Positions 51,768 through 62,600 of a DNA stretch of 64,000 nt are shown in pieces. How positions within the stretch are numbered: the stretch's first letter is position 1; each line of letters begins with the position of its first letter. The notes beneath the pieces are model-generated. The model was not told the origin of the DNA and ran no database searches. It was given only the letters and a program-made list of their open reading frames with translations. The DNA lies in NCBI RefSeq assembly GCF_000424685.1, contig NZ_AUKJ01000019.1, forward strand, positions 124,001 through 188,000. Direction: 5' to 3'. This DNA comes from Methylococcus capsulatus str. Texas = ATCC 19069 (GTDB taxonomy: Bacteria > Pseudomonadota > Gammaproteobacteria > Methylococcales > Methylococcaceae). Made by a program: the position numbers and the translations under genes.

Positions 51768-51805
51768 CCCCTCACCCCGGCCCTCTCCCAGGGGGAGAGG
51801 GAGAA
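51768..51805. repeat. REP-like palindrome between rnfD and rnfG
   Basis: CCCTCACCCCGGCCCTCTCC is followed by CAGGGGGAGAGGG, which forms a strong stem (CCCTCTCCC/GGGAGAGGG). This string is like repetitive extragenic palindromes common in Xanthomonas, Pseudomonas and other proteobacteria. It sits in the only sizeable gap (116 bp) within the rnf operon and may affect relative expression or mRNA stability. Confidence 0.75.
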
Positions 51806-51835
51806 AATGTACTGCGAGATTCTTATGGGCCTGGT

Positions 51836-52867
51836 TCATCCGGGATGCCCGTAAACCCGGGGGCGGGTGTAATGGTCAATGGTGGGGGCGGCGAGGTTGA
51901 GCAGCAGCACTCCGAAGGCCACCCCGTCCGGATAACCGCCCCAGGCACGGATCACGAAGACCAGGCTGCCGATCAGTGCACCGTAGATCAGCCGGCCTTT
52001 CGGGGTCGTGGAGGCGGTCACGGGGTCTGTCGCGATGAAGAAGGCGCCGAGCATGGTGGCACCACCGAGCAGATGGAACAGGGGGGTTGGATAGGTCTGG
52101 GGCTCGAGCAGGAAGAAGACCAGGCTCCAAGTGCCCAGCGCGGCCAGAAAGCCCGTTGGGATCTGCCAGGCGATCAGCCCGCGGCGCAGCAACCAGAGCC
52201 CGCCGGCGAGGTAGCCCAGGTTCACCCACTGCCAGCCTTTGCCGGCCAGCGCGCCGAACAGCGGACCCGACTGGATCTCGTCCGCCATTCGGCCCAGGCC
52301 GAGCTGGGTCTTGAGTGTATCCAGGGGCGTCGCCATCGTCACGGCGTCGAAGCTCGATCCGTCCGGCCCCGTGTGATGGACGATGGCATTCCAGGCATCG
52401 CTCAGACCCCAATGGGTACCGGTGATATCCACTGGGGGCAGCCAAGCCGTCATGGCCTTGGGGAAGGAGATGAGCAGCACGGCATAGCCGACCATGGCCG
52501 GATTGAACGGGTTGTAACCCAAGCCGCCGTAAAGCTGCTTGCCGATCACGATGGCGAACAGGGTGCCGAAAACGGTGACCCACCAAGGGGCGATGGGCGG
52601 TAACGATACCGCCAGGAGGGCTCCGGTGAGCGTCGCGCTCCAGTCGGACAGCCCGGCGCGGCTGTGCCGGGCACGCAGGCGCAGCATGGCGTATTCGGCG
52701 GTCAGGGCAGTGGTGACCGCCAGCGCGAGGTTAACCAGCACGCCCGGCCCGAACTGCCAGAGCTGGGCGGCGGTGCCGGGGATCATCGCCAAAAGCACCC
52801 ATTGCATGATGCGGTGGGTACTGGCGGGGGGGGCGAGATGGGGCGCGGGAGCGGTAGGGAAGCGCAT
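51836..52867 (-). CDS. rnfD: Rnf/Rsx electron transport complex subunit D
   Basis: This 343-residue membrane subunit has about eight helices. It matches NqrB/RnfD: HLAPPASTHRIMQWVLLAMIP, GKQLYGGLGYNPFNPAMVGYAVLLISFP, and the covalent flavin site FDAVTMATPLD with its Thr. GATMLGAFFIATDPVTASTTPKGRL is a further conserved motif. It lies 3 bp after rnfC. Confidence 0.95.
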   Translation of the reverse strand: MRFPTAPAPHLAPPASTHRIMQWVLLAMIPGTAAQLWQFGPGVLVNLALAVTTALTAEYAMLRLRARHSRAGLSDWSATLTGALLAVSLPPIAPWWVTVFGTLFAIVIGKQLYGGLGYNPFNPAMVGYAVLLISFPKAMTAWLPPVDITGTHWGLSDAWNAIVHHTGPDGSSFDAVTMATPLDTLKTQLGLGRMADEIQSGPLFGALAGKGWQWVNLGYLAGGLWLLRRGLIAWQIPTGFLAALGTWSLVFFLLEPQTYPTPLFHLLGGATMLGAFFIATDPVTASTTPKGRLIYGALIGSLVFVIRAWGGYPDGVAFGVLLLNLAAPTIDHYTRPRVYGHPG

Positions 52868-52870
52868 GGT

Positions 52871-54442
52871 TCAGTTCCGGGGCGGTTCCTGATGCGGGGC
52901 CGATTCATGGGATGTCCCATCCGTCACGGGCGTGGCATCGGGCAGGCGCTTGCGGGCCTTGGCGCGGGCGATGGCATCCTGGATTTCGGATGCGTCCGGT
53001 TTGGCCAGGGCCGCTTTCTTGCGCTGGGCGGCCTCTGCGCGTTCCTGTTTCTCGCGTTCCTTGCGGATCTGTCGTGCCTCGAAGCGTTCCCGGGCACGAT
53101 CGGCCTTGACGCGGTCGCGCTGCTTGGCGACGAGTTCGCTCTTGGCGGCGCGGAAATACTGCACCAGTGGAATGTGGCTGGGACAGACGTAGTCGCAGCA
53201 GCCACACTCGATGCAATCGGTCACGTGGTATTCTTCGACCCGCCGCAGATTGTCCGCGCGGCTGTACCAGTAGAGCTGCTGAGGGAGCAGGTTGACCGGG
53301 CAGACCTCGGCGCAGGCGCCGCAGCGGATGCAGGGCAGTGCCTGTTTGGGGCCGGTGGTCTCGCCGCGGCCGGTCACCAGCACGCAGTTGGCGGCCTTGA
53401 CCAGGGGCAGCGCATCGGAGGAAAGCGAGATTCCCATCATCGGCCCCCCCAGGATCAAACGTTCGGCCGCGCCGGAATAGCCGCCGCTGTAGCGGACCAG
53501 GTCGGCGATGGGGGTGCCGATGCGGGTCAGCCAGTTGCCAGGATTCCTGATGCCTTTGCCGGTGACGGTGACGATGCGCTCGATCAGCGGTTCGCCCCGG
53601 ACCACCGCCCGATATACCGCTGCCGCCGTGCCCACGTTCTGGCATACGACGCCGGCATCGGCCGGGATGCCGCGGGTCGGCACTTCGCGTCCGGTGAGGA
53701 TGCGGATGAGTTGCTTCTCGCCGCCGCTGGGATAGAGGGCCGGCACGGTGATGACGTCGATGTCCTGATATTCGCCGGTTTCCTGGATTTCCCGCAGCGC
53801 CCGGATCGCCTCCGGCATATCGTCCTCGATGCCGAGCAGGCAGCGTTCGACCCCCAATACCCGCATCAGGATGCGCGCGCCTTCCAGCACCTCGCGCGGG
53901 AAATGCCGGAGCAGGCTGTCGTCGCAGGTGATATAGGGTTCACATTCGGCGCCGTTGAGGATCAGGGTGTCGATCGCGCGGTGGCCGGGGTCGGTTTTCA
54001 CTGCCGTCGGGAACGCCGCACCGCCCAGACCCACGATGCCGGCTTCGAAGATGATCCGGCGCAGCTCGTCCGGGGCGAGTCGCTGGTAATCGGGATGCGC
54101 CTCGGTTTCGAATGCCAGATCCTCGCCATCGGTATCGATCACGATGGCCAGGTCGGCGAGGCCGGAAGGGTGCGGGAGCGGGCGCGGCTCGATGGCGCTG
54201 ACGACGCCCGAGCTGGAGGCGTGGATCGGCGGATTCATCGGTCCGTCGCCGCGGGCGATGACCTGCCCCTTGTGGACGTGGTCGCCGATTCTCACCACGC
54301 TTTGCGCGTTCTGCCCGCCGCGCTGCTGCAAGGGGAAGATCAGCCGCGGCGGAACCGGGGCCGTCGCCAGTGGAGCGAAGCTCGAATCCTCTTTGTGGGC
54401 GTCCAGGTGCAGACCGCCGTGGAATCGGTGCAGCGTGAACAT
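52871..54442 (-). CDS. rnfC: Rnf/Rsx electron transport complex subunit C
   Basis: The protein has 523 residues from the ATG at 54442, which overlaps the rnfB stop (TGATG); the longer frame upstream belongs to rnfB. It has the NqrA/RnfC-like N-terminal domain, the NADH/FMN-binding glycine motif IVGLGGAAFPTAVK, LILNGAECEPYITCD, and GGEKQLIRILTGREVP. Two 4Fe-4S motifs follow: CIRCGACAEVCP and CIECGCCDYVCP. The C-terminal 90 residues are an Arg/Lys/Glu-rich coiled extension, of medium length compared with E. coli RsxC. It feeds NADH electrons into the complex. Confidence 0.95.
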   Translation of the reverse strand: MFTLHRFHGGLHLDAHKEDSSFAPLATAPVPPRLIFPLQQRGGQNAQSVVRIGDHVHKGQVIARGDGPMNPPIHASSSGVVSAIEPRPLPHPSGLADLAIVIDTDGEDLAFETEAHPDYQRLAPDELRRIIFEAGIVGLGGAAFPTAVKTDPGHRAIDTLILNGAECEPYITCDDSLLRHFPREVLEGARILMRVLGVERCLLGIEDDMPEAIRALREIQETGEYQDIDVITVPALYPSGGEKQLIRILTGREVPTRGIPADAGVVCQNVGTAAAVYRAVVRGEPLIERIVTVTGKGIRNPGNWLTRIGTPIADLVRYSGGYSGAAERLILGGPMMGISLSSDALPLVKAANCVLVTGRGETTGPKQALPCIRCGACAEVCPVNLLPQQLYWYSRADNLRRVEEYHVTDCIECGCCDYVCPSHIPLVQYFRAAKSELVAKQRDRVKADRARERFEARQIRKEREKQERAEAAQRKKAALAKPDASEIQDAIARAKARKRLPDATPVTDGTSHESAPHQEPPRN

Positions 54443-54984
54443 CAGCGGGTTCCGTCGGGTTTGGGCCAGCGCCAGGTGCCGAGATTCTCCCGGACCGGCT
54501 CCATCGCTATGCAATCGACCGGGCAGGGCGCTATACACAATTCGCAGCCGGTGCATTCGGAGGCGATGACCGTGTGCATCAGCTTGGCCGCGCCGAGGAT
54601 GGCATCCACCGGGCAGGCCTGGATGCAAAGGGTGCAGCCGATGCACTTGGTTTCGTCGATGACGGCGACGCTTTCCGGCTTCTCGGCGCCGTGTTCGTCG
54701 TTCAGCGGCTTGGGTTCGACCCCGAGCAGATCGGCCAGCGCCTGGACGCCGTCCTCGCCGCCGGGCGGGCACTGGTTGATGTCCGCCTCGCCCCGTGCGA
54801 TGGCCTCGGCATAAGGGCGGCAGCCGGGGAAGCCGCATTGGCCGCACTGGGTCTGCGGTAGCAGGGCGTCGATCTTGTCGGCCAGCGGATCACCCTCCAC
54901 CTTGAAGCGCCGCGAGGAATAGCCCAGCAGGGCGCCGAACAGGGTGAACAATACGCAGACCGCGAGAAACGCCAGCATCCTCAT
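54442..54984 (-). CDS. rnfB: Rnf/Rsx electron transport complex subunit B, ferredoxin-like
   Basis: The protein has 180 residues. It has one N-terminal membrane helix, then the 4Fe-4S motif [20 protein letters not shown] with the later Cys in INQCPPGG. Two ferredoxin motifs follow: [19 protein letters not shown] and [16 protein letters not shown]. It relays electrons between subunits. It overlaps rnfC by 1 bp and follows rnfA after 9 bp. Confidence 0.96.
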   Translation of the reverse strand: MRMLAFLAVCVLFTLFGALLGYSSRRFKVEGDPLADKIDALLPQTQCGQCGFPGCRPYAEAIARGEADINQCPPGGEDGVQALADLLGVEPKPLNDEHGAEKPESVAVIDETKCIGCTLCIQACPVDAILGAAKLMHTVIASECTGCELCIAPCPVDCIAMEPVRENLGTWRWPKPDGTR

Positions 54985-54993
54985 CCGCTCCCT

Positions 54994-55575
54994 TCAGCCT
55001 CTGACCAGGCCGGAGAAGCCCATGAAGGCGACGGAAATCAGGCCCGCGGTGACCAGTGCGATGGCACTGCCGCGGAACGGCGCCGGCACGTCCGCGGCAT
55101 CGATCCGCTCGCGCAGGCCGGCGAACAGCACCAGCACCAGGGTGAAGCCGGCGGCGGCGCCGAAGCCGTAGAGGAAGGATTCGATGAAATCATGGCCCGC
55201 CTGGACATTGAGCAAGGCTACGCCGAGCACTGCACAGTTGGTGGTGATCAGCGGCAGAAAAATCCCCAGCACCTGGTATAGCAGCGGGCTGGTCTTTTTT
55301 ACGACCATTTCGGTGAACTGGACCACCACCGCGATCACCACGATGAAGGCCAGGGTGCGCAGGTATTGCAGCCCCATCGGCTCCAGTAGGAAACGGTCGA
55401 CCAGGTAACTGCTGACCGAAGACAGGGTCAGCACGAAGGTCGTCGCCAGTCCCATACCGATCGCCGTCTCCGATTTGCGGGACACGCCCATGAAGGGGCA
55501 AAGTCCCAGGAACTTCACCAGGACGAAGTTGTTCACCAGGGTCGTGCTGACGAGGATCAACAGATAGTCTTTCAT
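54994..55575 (-). CDS. rnfA: Rnf/Rsx electron transport complex subunit A
   Basis: This 193-residue membrane protein has six helices and is homologous to RnfE. It shows [25 protein letters not shown] at the start and [15 protein letters not shown] with the Cys of the intramembrane iron-sulfur cluster. It is the first gene of the rnfABCDGE row; der lies 73 bp upstream on the same strand. The complete complex couples ferredoxin/NADH electron flow to ion transport; direction cannot be told here. Confidence 0.96.
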   Translation of the reverse strand: MKDYLLILVSTTLVNNFVLVKFLGLCPFMGVSRKSETAIGMGLATTFVLTLSSVSSYLVDRFLLEPMGLQYLRTLAFIVVIAVVVQFTEMVVKKTSPLLYQVLGIFLPLITTNCAVLGVALLNVQAGHDFIESFLYGFGAAAGFTLVLVLFAGLRERIDAADVPAPFRGSAIALVTAGLISVAFMGFSGLVRG

Positions 55576-55648
55576 CGGGAGGGATGAGGATACGACGGCA
55601 AGGGAACGCGAAATTATAAAGCCGACTGTAATACTCGGGAAATGGCCG

Positions 55649-57040
55649 TCAGCGCTTCTTCACGTGACGGATCATCCGCCGGCGCTTCCTGATTTGGCGC
55701 TCGGTCAGTTCGTTGCGGCGGCCCTGGAACGGGTTCTCGGCGCTCTTGAACACCAGCTTCAGCGGCACGCCTTGCAGCTTGAAGGCGTTGCGGAACTCGT
55801 TGCCGAGATAACGCCTGTAGGCGGCCGGCAAGTCCTCGGTCTGGTTGCCGTGGATCACGACGACCGGCGGGTTGTGGCCGCCCTGGTGAGCGTACTTGAG
55901 TTTGATGCGGCGTCCCCGGACCAGCGGAGGTGGGTGGGCGGTCAAACAGTCCTGCAGCACCTGGGTCAAGCGCGAGGCCGACAAGTCCAGCATGGCAGAC
56001 TGGTAGATCGGCTTGACCGCATCCATCAGGACGCCCACGCCGGTGCCGTGCAGGGCCGAGATGAAATATTTCTTGGCGAATTCGAGAAACGGCAGCTTGA
56101 CGTCGATCTGCCGCTTGACCTTTTCGCGCTGCTCCGGGTCCAGCCCATCCCATTTGTTGAAGCCGATCAGGAGCCCTCGGCCGATTTCCAGCACCATGCC
56201 GAGCAGGTTGGCGTCCTGGTCGGTGAGGCCCTCGCTGGCATCCACCAGGTAGATCACCACATGGGCCTTCTCGATGGCCTGGAAGCTCTTGATGACGCTG
56301 AATTTCTCCACCCCCTCGTTGACCCGGGCCCGGCGCCGGATGCCGGCGGTGTCGATCAGGGTGTAGCGCTCGCCGCGCCGCTCGAACGGGATGTAGATGC
56401 TGTCTCGGGTGGTGCCGGGCTGGTCGTAGACGACCACGCGCTCCTCGCCGAGGATGCGGTTGACCAGGGTGGATTTGCCGACGTTGGGTCGGCCCACCAC
56501 GGCGATGCGGATGCCGCCTTCGGCTTCCGTCTCCCCGGTTTCCCCGGATTCCGGCAGCAGCGCTTCGACCCGCTCCAGCAGCGCATGCACACCGGTGCCG
56601 TGCGCGGCTGAAATGAGCAGAGGCTCGCCCAGTCCGAAGGCGTGGAACTCCGCACCGGCGATCAGCGCCTGGGTGCCGTCGATCTTGTTGGCGACCAGCA
56701 GCACCGGCTTGTTGATACGGCGGAGGCGATCGGCAATGAGTTCATCGCCGGCGGTCATGCCGGCATGGACGTCGACCAGGAACAGGATGACGTCGGCCTC
56801 GTCGAGAACGTGGTCCACCTGTTTCATGGCCTGGTCGTCGATGCCCTCGGCCGCTTCGATGATGCCGCCGGTGTCGACCACGAAATAATCGCGCTCGCCG
56901 CGCTGCACCCGGCCGTACTGGCGATCGCGAGTCAGGCCGGGGAAGTCGGCCACCAGGGCGTCACGGGTCCGGGTCAGATAATTGAAGAGGGTGGATTTGC
57001 CGACATTGGTGCGGCCGATCAGGGCAACGACGGGCAGCAT
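55649..57040 (-). CDS. der: ribosome biogenesis GTPase Der (EngA)
   Basis: This 463-residue protein has two tandem GTPase domains: first P-loop [12 protein letters not shown] (9-20) with ANKID as G4, second [12 protein letters not shown] near 185 with NKWDG. Both have DTAG/DTGG switch motifs. The C-terminal KH-like domain ends in a basic tail ([16 protein letters not shown]). It assembles the 50S subunit. The frame continues upstream into bamB; the ATG at 57040 lies just after the bamB stop. Confidence 0.97.
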   Translation of the reverse strand: MLPVVALIGRTNVGKSTLFNYLTRTRDALVADFPGLTRDRQYGRVQRGERDYFVVDTGGIIEAAEGIDDQAMKQVDHVLDEADVILFLVDVHAGMTAGDELIADRLRRINKPVLLVANKIDGTQALIAGAEFHAFGLGEPLLISAAHGTGVHALLERVEALLPESGETGETEAEGGIRIAVVGRPNVGKSTLVNRILGEERVVVYDQPGTTRDSIYIPFERRGERYTLIDTAGIRRRARVNEGVEKFSVIKSFQAIEKAHVVIYLVDASEGLTDQDANLLGMVLEIGRGLLIGFNKWDGLDPEQREKVKRQIDVKLPFLEFAKKYFISALHGTGVGVLMDAVKPIYQSAMLDLSASRLTQVLQDCLTAHPPPLVRGRRIKLKYAHQGGHNPPVVVIHGNQTEDLPAAYRRYLGNEFRNAFKLQGVPLKLVFKSAENPFQGRRNELTERQIRKRRRMIRHVKKR

Positions 57041-57042
57041 GC

Positions 57043-58230
57043 TCAATCCACCGTAATCGCGGCCAGGGTGCCGTCGGTGGCGTAGACATAGACGATGTCG
57101 CCGTACACCACCGGAGGATACTCGATGGGGGCATCGGTGACCTGGACGCGTCCGACGATGCGTCCGTCCTCCTTGTTCAGCACGTGCAGATAGCCTTCGA
57201 AATCGCCGACCACCAGGTAGTCCTTCACCAGCGCCGGGGCGGTCAGCCGGCGTTGGTGCAGTTCGGTCTGCTTCCATTGGTCTTCGCCGTTGCGGATGGC
57301 GAGCTGCCAGAGATCGGCGTTGGCGTCGGTGACATACAGTTCCCTACGGTCGGCCGTCATGCCGGCGGGCGAGGAAATGCTCTCGCGCTTCCATTGCACT
57401 TCCCCGGTATTGAGTCCCAGCGAGGCAGTGCCGCCCTGGTAGCCGGATACGAACACCACGTCGTTTCGCACCACCGGCGTAGCGCTGAGATCGACCAGTC
57501 GTTCGATTTCGGAGCGGCCGTGTGGCAGGGACACGTTGGCCTCCCAGTCCAGCCGGCCCTCCTTGAGCTGGATGGCGCTCACCTTGCCGCCCCCGAAACC
57601 ATCGATCACCAGGTCGCCGGCGATGATCGGAGCCCCCCGGCTGCGTATGGCCAGCGGCGGAGCATGGCGCTCGAAATACCAGAGGGTGGCGCCGGATTTC
57701 CGGTCCAGCCCGGTCAGATGGCCGTTCGTGCCGCGGACCACCACCACGTCGTCCGCGACGGCGGGAACGGAAAGGATTTCGCTGGCGAGGGTCGATTTCC
57801 AGACCAGGGCGCCGTCGGCCGCGTTCAGCACGATGACCGCTCCTTCCGCGGTGGCCAGGAACAATTCACCGTCGTCGAAGACGGGTCCAGCGGACAGATC
57901 CATTTCATGGTCGACCGACCACAGTTTCTCGCCCGTCAGGCGGTTGAACGCCTGGACCGTGCCATGCCGTTCCGCGGCGAACACGCGGCTGTCGTCCACG
58001 GCGGGGCCGAGATTGATGCCTTGGTCGTCGTAGCCATCACCGATCTCCGCCATCCAGAGCTTGTCCGCCTTCACCTGCGGCGTGATTTCGGCCAGCGGCG
58101 CGGGCGGCTCGGCGTTGTCCTTGCCGGTAAAGTAATCCTGGATGCCCTGGTAGGCATTCTGGATGGCATCCAGGCCGGCGCAGCCGGCAAGGGCGGCGAG
58201 CGAGGCGATGAGCAGGGCGCGGCGGATCAT
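57043..58230 (-). CDS. bamB: outer-membrane protein assembly factor BamB
   Basis: This 395-residue lipoprotein of the BAM complex has signal [17 protein letters not shown] with lipid attachment at Cys17. The rest is an eight-bladed PQQ-type beta-propeller; repeated blades show [41 protein letters not shown] and [15 protein letters not shown]. It sits between yfgM and der, the usual order. The stop is 2 bp before the der ATG. Confidence 0.96.
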   Translation of the reverse strand: MIRRALLIASLAALAGCAGLDAIQNAYQGIQDYFTGKDNAEPPAPLAEITPQVKADKLWMAEIGDGYDDQGINLGPAVDDSRVFAAERHGTVQAFNRLTGEKLWSVDHEMDLSAGPVFDDGELFLATAEGAVIVLNAADGALVWKSTLASEILSVPAVADDVVVVRGTNGHLTGLDRKSGATLWYFERHAPPLAIRSRGAPIIAGDLVIDGFGGGKVSAIQLKEGRLDWEANVSLPHGRSEIERLVDLSATPVVRNDVVFVSGYQGGTASLGLNTGEVQWKRESISSPAGMTADRRELYVTDANADLWQLAIRNGEDQWKQTELHQRRLTAPALVKDYLVVGDFEGYLHVLNKEDGRIVGRVQVTDAPIEYPPVVYGDIVYVYATDGTLAAITVD

Positions 58231-58862
58231 CGGGTGGCGGGGGTACCGAGATCGGTCAGCTTGAGTTCCAGCAGGGGTGAGGGCTGGCCGTCCCGACGCG
58301 CCTTCAGATAGGCGGCGCGGGCTTCTTCGGGGCGATTCATGGCGAGGTAAACGTCGCCTTTCAACTCCTCACGGAGTGCAGCGGATTCCGGGGTGCTGCC
58401 CGTCAGGCTTTCCGCCAGTCTCAGCGCCTCCTCGGTTTCGCCGAGGCCGAGCTGGATTTCGGCCAGCCGCAGTCGCGCGATCTGCAGGATTTTCTCGTCC
58501 TTGGTGGTCGCGATCAACTGTTGCAGCAGAGTCTTGGCGCCGGCCAGATCGCCCGCCTCCACTTTGAGCCGTACCAGGAACAGCTTGCCGTAAGTGGCAT
58601 AAGCGGAGCCCGGGAACTGCTGGCCGATCCGTTCGCCCAGTTGGGCGGCGGCCTCGGTCTGCTTGTTCGCCACGGCATCGAGGAGCTGCTGGTACAGGGT
58701 TCCGCCAAGCAGAGCCTTTTCCTCCTGGGAACGTTTCCACGCGCCCCAGCCGACGATCACGGCGATGCCCAGCGCCACGCCCCAGACGATGGAATTGGCG
58801 TTGGCTTTCCACCAGCGCTTGAGCGCTTCGAGGCGCTCTTCTTCGGTCAGATAAACTTCCAT
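58227..58862 (-). CDS. yfgM: YfgM-family TPR ancillary protein of the translocon
   Basis: The protein has 211 residues from the ATG at 58862 (GAGAGG upstream; a longer frame is open). The short cytosolic N-terminus LTEEERLEALKRWWKANAN is followed by one membrane helix (IVWGVALGIAVIVGWGAW) and a periplasmic TPR-like helical domain (LGERIGQQFPGSAYATYGKL, LRLAEIQLGLGETEEALRLA). In E. coli it associates with SecYEG and PpiD. It overlaps bamB by 4 bp. Confidence 0.93.
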   Translation of the reverse strand: MEVYLTEEERLEALKRWWKANANSIVWGVALGIAVIVGWGAWKRSQEEKALLGGTLYQQLLDAVANKQTEAAAQLGERIGQQFPGSAYATYGKLFLVRLKVEAGDLAGAKTLLQQLIATTKDEKILQIARLRLAEIQLGLGETEEALRLAESLTGSTPESAALREELKGDVYLAMNRPEEARAAYLKARRDGQPSPLLELKLTDLGTPATR

Positions 58863-58875
58863 GGCAACCTCTCGT

Positions 58876-60144
58876 TCAGATTGGGACACAGGATTGGATG
58901 AGCCGGACCAGGTCGGCCTGGGCGACGGTCTGCTGGGCATCGTCCGAGCGTAAGGGTTTCAGACTGATGCTGTCGTCGCGCATTTCGTCCTCGCCCAGGA
59001 CGAGGGCGAAGGCCGCCGCGCTCTTGTCGGCGCGTTTGAACTGGTTCTTGAAGCTGCCGCCGCCGCAGTTGACCACCAGCCGCAGGCTGGGAAACGCATC
59101 CCTGAGCATTTCTGCCAGCACGGCGCCGCGCCGTTCCGCGGCCGTGCCCACCGTGATGAAATAGATGTGCGGGGCGTTTTCGGCGAAGGTCTCGCCGGTC
59201 AGCTCGATCAGGCGCTCCATCCCCAGGGCGAAGCCGATGGCACTGGAGTCACGGCCGCCGAGCTGGGCCACCAGGCCGTCATAGCGGCCGCCGGCGCAGA
59301 CGGTGCCCTGGGTGCCCAGTTCGTCGGTCACCCATTCGAACACGGTGTTGCAGTAATAATCCAGGCCGCGCACCAGGCGGGGGTTGATCACATAAGGGAT
59401 TTCGGCGGCATCGAGCAGCTCGGTCAGTCCCTCGAAGTGGGCCCGCGAGGCGCCGCCCAGATGGTCAGCGAGCACCGGCGCGCCGGCCAGCAGATCCTTC
59501 ATCGCCGGATTCTTGCTGTCGAGGATGCGCAGCGGGTTGGTTTCCAGGCGCCGAGCGCTGTCTGCGTCCAGCGCGTCGTAATTCTCGCGCAGATAATCCA
59601 CCAGGATCTGGCGGTAGGCCAGCCGTTCGTCGGGCGTGCCCAGGGAGTTCAGCTCCAGCCGCAGTTTGTGGGCCACCCCTAAGCGCTGCCAGAGCCGGCG
59701 GCTCAGGAAGATCAGCTCCGCGTCGATATCCGGTCCGGGCATGCCGAAGACCTCGACACCGACCTGGTGGAACTGCCGGTAACGCCCTTTCTGGGGGCGC
59801 TCGTGGCGGAACATGGGGCCGGCATACCACAGCCGATGAGTCTGATTGTGGAGCAGGCCATGTTCGAGGCAGGCGCGCAGACACCCTGCGGTGCCTTCGG
59901 GGCGCAGGGTCAGCGAGTCGCCGTTGCGGTCCTCGAAAACGTACATCTCCTTTTCGACGATGTCGGTGACTTCGCCGATGGAGCGCTTGAACAGCTCGGT
60001 CTTTTCGACGATGGGCAGACGGATCTCGCGGTAGCCGTAATTGGCCATGACGCTGCGGATCTGGTGTTCGACCTGTTGCCAGCGTGGTGTCATATCCGGC
60101 AGGATGTCGTGCATGCCGCGGATGGCTTGGATTTTTTCGCTCAT
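58876..60144 (-). CDS. hisS: histidyl-tRNA synthetase
   Basis: This 422-residue class II synthetase has [20 protein letters not shown] at the N-terminus, motif 2 [21 protein letters not shown], the His-specific [28 protein letters not shown], and motif 3 [11 protein letters not shown]. The C-terminal anticodon-binding domain is complete. The ATG at 60144 is the family start. It lies 33 bp after pilF; rodZ and ispG, common between these in other gammaproteobacteria, are absent. Confidence 0.97.
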
Positions 60145-60177
60145 GGAGTCGATCGGTCTAACGGTGGGCAAGCGCGG

Positions 60178-60945
60178 TCACGGTTGTGCGAACAGGCGCC
60201 GCGCCTGCACGGCTTCGCCCGAATCCGGGAAATCCAACCCGATCCGGTCGGCCAGCCGCCGGGCCTCGGCGGCATCGCCCAGGGCCAGTTCGGTCTGGAC
60301 GCCGAGCCACAGGGTTTCCGGCGTATCTCCGGCGACGGCCTGGTAGCGCTGCAGGAAGGCGCGGGTGGACAGGTATTGTCGCGTTTCCAGGCTGACATGG
60401 GCCATTTCCAGTAGCGCTGGGGGGTAGCCGGGGTTCTTCTCCAGCGCCCGGCGCAGATACGGCTCGGCTTCCGCGGTCCGGCCCGCACGGCGCAGGCAGG
60501 TCCCGGCATTGGAGAGAGGAATCCAGGGCTGGGGGTACAGCGGCGTCGAATAGGCGACTTCGAATCGCGCCAGGGCATCCTCCGTGTGGCCGGTATGGCA
60601 GAGAAAACGGCCGTAGTTGTTGTAGGCGCTGTAATTCTCCGGGTTCAGCGTCAGGGCTTCGCGGAAGTGCAGGTCGGCCTCCCCGGTCCGGCCCAGCTTC
60701 TCGTACAGGATGGCCAGCGCATCGTGCGCGTCGCTGTTGGCGGGATCCAGCTCCACCGCATGCTTCAAGTCTTCCAGCGCCACCTCCAGTGCTCCCTGCG
60801 CCATGTAGCGGACGCCCTTCTGGACGTAGACGTCCGCGGTGCTGAGTTCGCCGTAGGGGTCGTTGGTCGCGTAGGGCCGCTGCTCCGGCGTGGCGCAGGC
60901 GGCAATGGCTCCCAGCAATGCTGTCAAGGCCAACCATCCTCTCAT
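60178..60945 (-). CDS. pilF: type IV pilus biogenesis lipoprotein PilF/PilW
   Basis: The protein has 255 residues from the ATG at 60945; a TTG two codons earlier is unlikely. Signal MRGWLALTALLGAIAAC has a lipobox, with lipid on Cys17. About six TPR repeats follow (GALEVALEDLKHAVELDPAN, YSAYNNYGRFLCHTGHTEDA). PilF pilots the secretin PilQ to the outer membrane. Its ATG lies 2 bp after the rlmN stop, as in the common ndk-rlmN-pilF order. Confidence 0.94.
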   Translation of the reverse strand: MRGWLALTALLGAIAACATPEQRPYATNDPYGELSTADVYVQKGVRYMAQGALEVALEDLKHAVELDPANSDAHDALAILYEKLGRTGEADLHFREALTLNPENYSAYNNYGRFLCHTGHTEDALARFEVAYSTPLYPQPWIPLSNAGTCLRRAGRTAEAEPYLRRALEKNPGYPPALLEMAHVSLETRQYLSTRAFLQRYQAVAGDTPETLWLGVQTELALGDAAEARRLADRIGLDFPDSGEAVQARRLFAQP

Positions 60946-60947
60946 CG

Positions 60948-62048
60948 TCAATGCGCAAGATGCAGCCGGAACTGGCGCCGGCTGCGGTCGTTGACCTTGC
61001 CCACCAGTTGGCCGCAGGCGGCGTCGATGTCCCGCCCCCGGGTCTTGCGGGTGGTGGTGATGAGCCCCGCATCCTGCAGCGTCTGGGCGAAGCGGGCGAT
61101 GGTCTCCGGGTGCGAGCAGCGATAGGCCGAGTTCGGGAAGGGGTTGAACGGGATCAGGTTGACCTTGGACGGTACGTGGCTCAGTAGCCGGACCAGGGCG
61201 CGGGCATGTTCGGGACGGTCGTTCACGCCGTCCAGCATCACGTATTCGAAAGTGACTTTGCGCCGGTTTTCCGTGCCGACATAACGTTTGCAGGCGGCCA
61301 GCAGCTCCCTGATCGGGTACTTGCGGTTGATCGGGACCAGTTCGTTGCGCAGCGTGTCGTCGGGAGCGTGCAGCGACACCGCCAGGCTGATGTCGCTGAC
61401 CTCGGCCAGCCGGTCCAGTGCCGGCACGATGCCGGAAGTGCTGAGCGTGACCCGTCTTTTCGACAGGCCGTAGGCGAAGTCGTCCATCATCAGCCGGGTC
61501 GCGGCGACCACATTGCCGAAGTTGAGCAGCGGCTCACCCATGCCCATCAGCACCACGTTGCTGATGCGCTGTTCTTCGTCGAGCCGGTGCTGCGCCACCC
61601 AGAGTTGACCGATGATCTCGGCCGTGGTGAGGTTGCGGTTGAAGCCCTGGCGGGCGGTGGAGCAGAACGAGCATTCGAGCGAGCAGCCGACCTGCGAGGA
61701 CACGCACAGGGTATTGCGACCCTCCTCGGGGATCAGCACGGTCTCGACCCGGTTGACGGCGTCCACCTGCAGCACCCATTTGCGGGTGCCATCGGCCGAG
61801 CGCTGCTCGAGGACGAGTTCGGGCGGGCGAATCTCGCTCACGGCTTCCAGCCGGCTGCGCAGCGTCTTGCTCAGATTGGTCATCAGGCCGATGTCGGTGA
61901 CGCCGCGCTGATGGATCCATTGCAGCAGTTGCGATGCGCGGAACGGCTTTTCGCCGAGGCGGACGAAGAAGGCTTCCATGCCTTCCCGGTCCAGATCGAG
62001 CAGATTGACGCGGGTTTCCGTGTCAGCGGGTATGGGGGCAGAGTTCAT
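60948..62048 (-). CDS. rlmN: 23S rRNA (A2503-C2)/tRNA (A37-C2) methyltransferase
   Basis: This 366-residue radical-SAM enzyme has the cluster motif [11 protein letters not shown] (C-x3-C-x2-C pattern), preceded by [24 protein letters not shown] and [17 protein letters not shown] follow, and the C-terminal cysteine needed for the methyl-Cys intermediate is in AACGQLVGK. The start at 62048 was chosen by family length; it overlaps ndk by 26 bp. It reads [20 protein letters not shown]. Confidence 0.97.
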   Translation of the reverse strand: MNSAPIPADTETRVNLLDLDREGMEAFFVRLGEKPFRASQLLQWIHQRGVTDIGLMTNLSKTLRSRLEAVSEIRPPELVLEQRSADGTRKWVLQVDAVNRVETVLIPEEGRNTLCVSSQVGCSLECSFCSTARQGFNRNLTTAEIIGQLWVAQHRLDEEQRISNVVLMGMGEPLLNFGNVVAATRLMMDDFAYGLSKRRVTLSTSGIVPALDRLAEVSDISLAVSLHAPDDTLRNELVPINRKYPIRELLAACKRYVGTENRRKVTFEYVMLDGVNDRPEHARALVRLLSHVPSKVNLIPFNPFPNSAYRCSHPETIARFAQTLQDAGLITTTRKTRGRDIDAACGQLVGKVNDRSRRQFRLHLAH

Positions 62049-62454
62049 CGCTCTCGAAAAAATAGGCGATCTCCTGGGCCGCCGTTTCCGGGCCGTCGGA
62101 GCCGTGCACCGCATTCTCGTCGATGCTGACGGCGAAGTCGGCGCGGATGGTTCCGGGAGCGGCGTCCCTGGGGTTGGTGGCGCCCATCAGCTCGCGGTTC
62201 TTGGCGATCGCGTTCTCGCCTTCCAGCACCTGAATCATGACCGGGCCGCTGATCATGAACGACACCAGGTCGTTGAAGAACGGGCGTTCTCGGTGTACGG
62301 CGTAGAACCCTTCGGCCTGCTCACGGGAGAGCTGGGCCATCTTCGCGGCCACGATCCTGAGGCCGGCTTTTTCGAAGCGGGAATATATCTCGCCGATGAC
62401 GTTCTTGGCGACCGCGTCCGGCTTGATGATGGAAAGGGTGCGTTCTACCGCCAT
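62023..62454 (-). CDS. ndk: nucleoside-diphosphate kinase
   Basis: This 143-residue enzyme equilibrates nucleoside triphosphate pools. It shows [19 protein letters not shown], the substrate region [22 protein letters not shown], and the catalytic His in [19 protein letters not shown] lies five bases before the ATG, deciding the start at 62454. It overlaps rlmN by 26 bp. Confidence 0.98.
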   Translation of the reverse strand: MAVERTLSIIKPDAVAKNVIGEIYSRFEKAGLRIVAAKMAQLSREQAEGFYAVHRERPFFNDLVSFMISGPVMIQVLEGENAIAKNRELMGATNPRDAAPGTIRADFAVSIDENAVHGSDGPETAAQEIAYFFESDELCPHTR

Positions 62455-62600
62455 GGAGTCTCCTTGCATTCTAGAGTGGACTGAAACAGCGCGGGGGCGG
62501 ATCCCCTCCATCCGTGGCGATACCGCCAGGATGGAAAAATTTTTGGATTCTAACGGATTTCCGTAAGGTTTTGGAGTGTCGCGCCGGGGCCGGAGCGACT

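Noticed and set aside
52664-54814. 716-codon frame antisense to the rnf genes
   Set aside because: Shadow of rnfB-rnfC-rnfD; no motif and no ribosome site.
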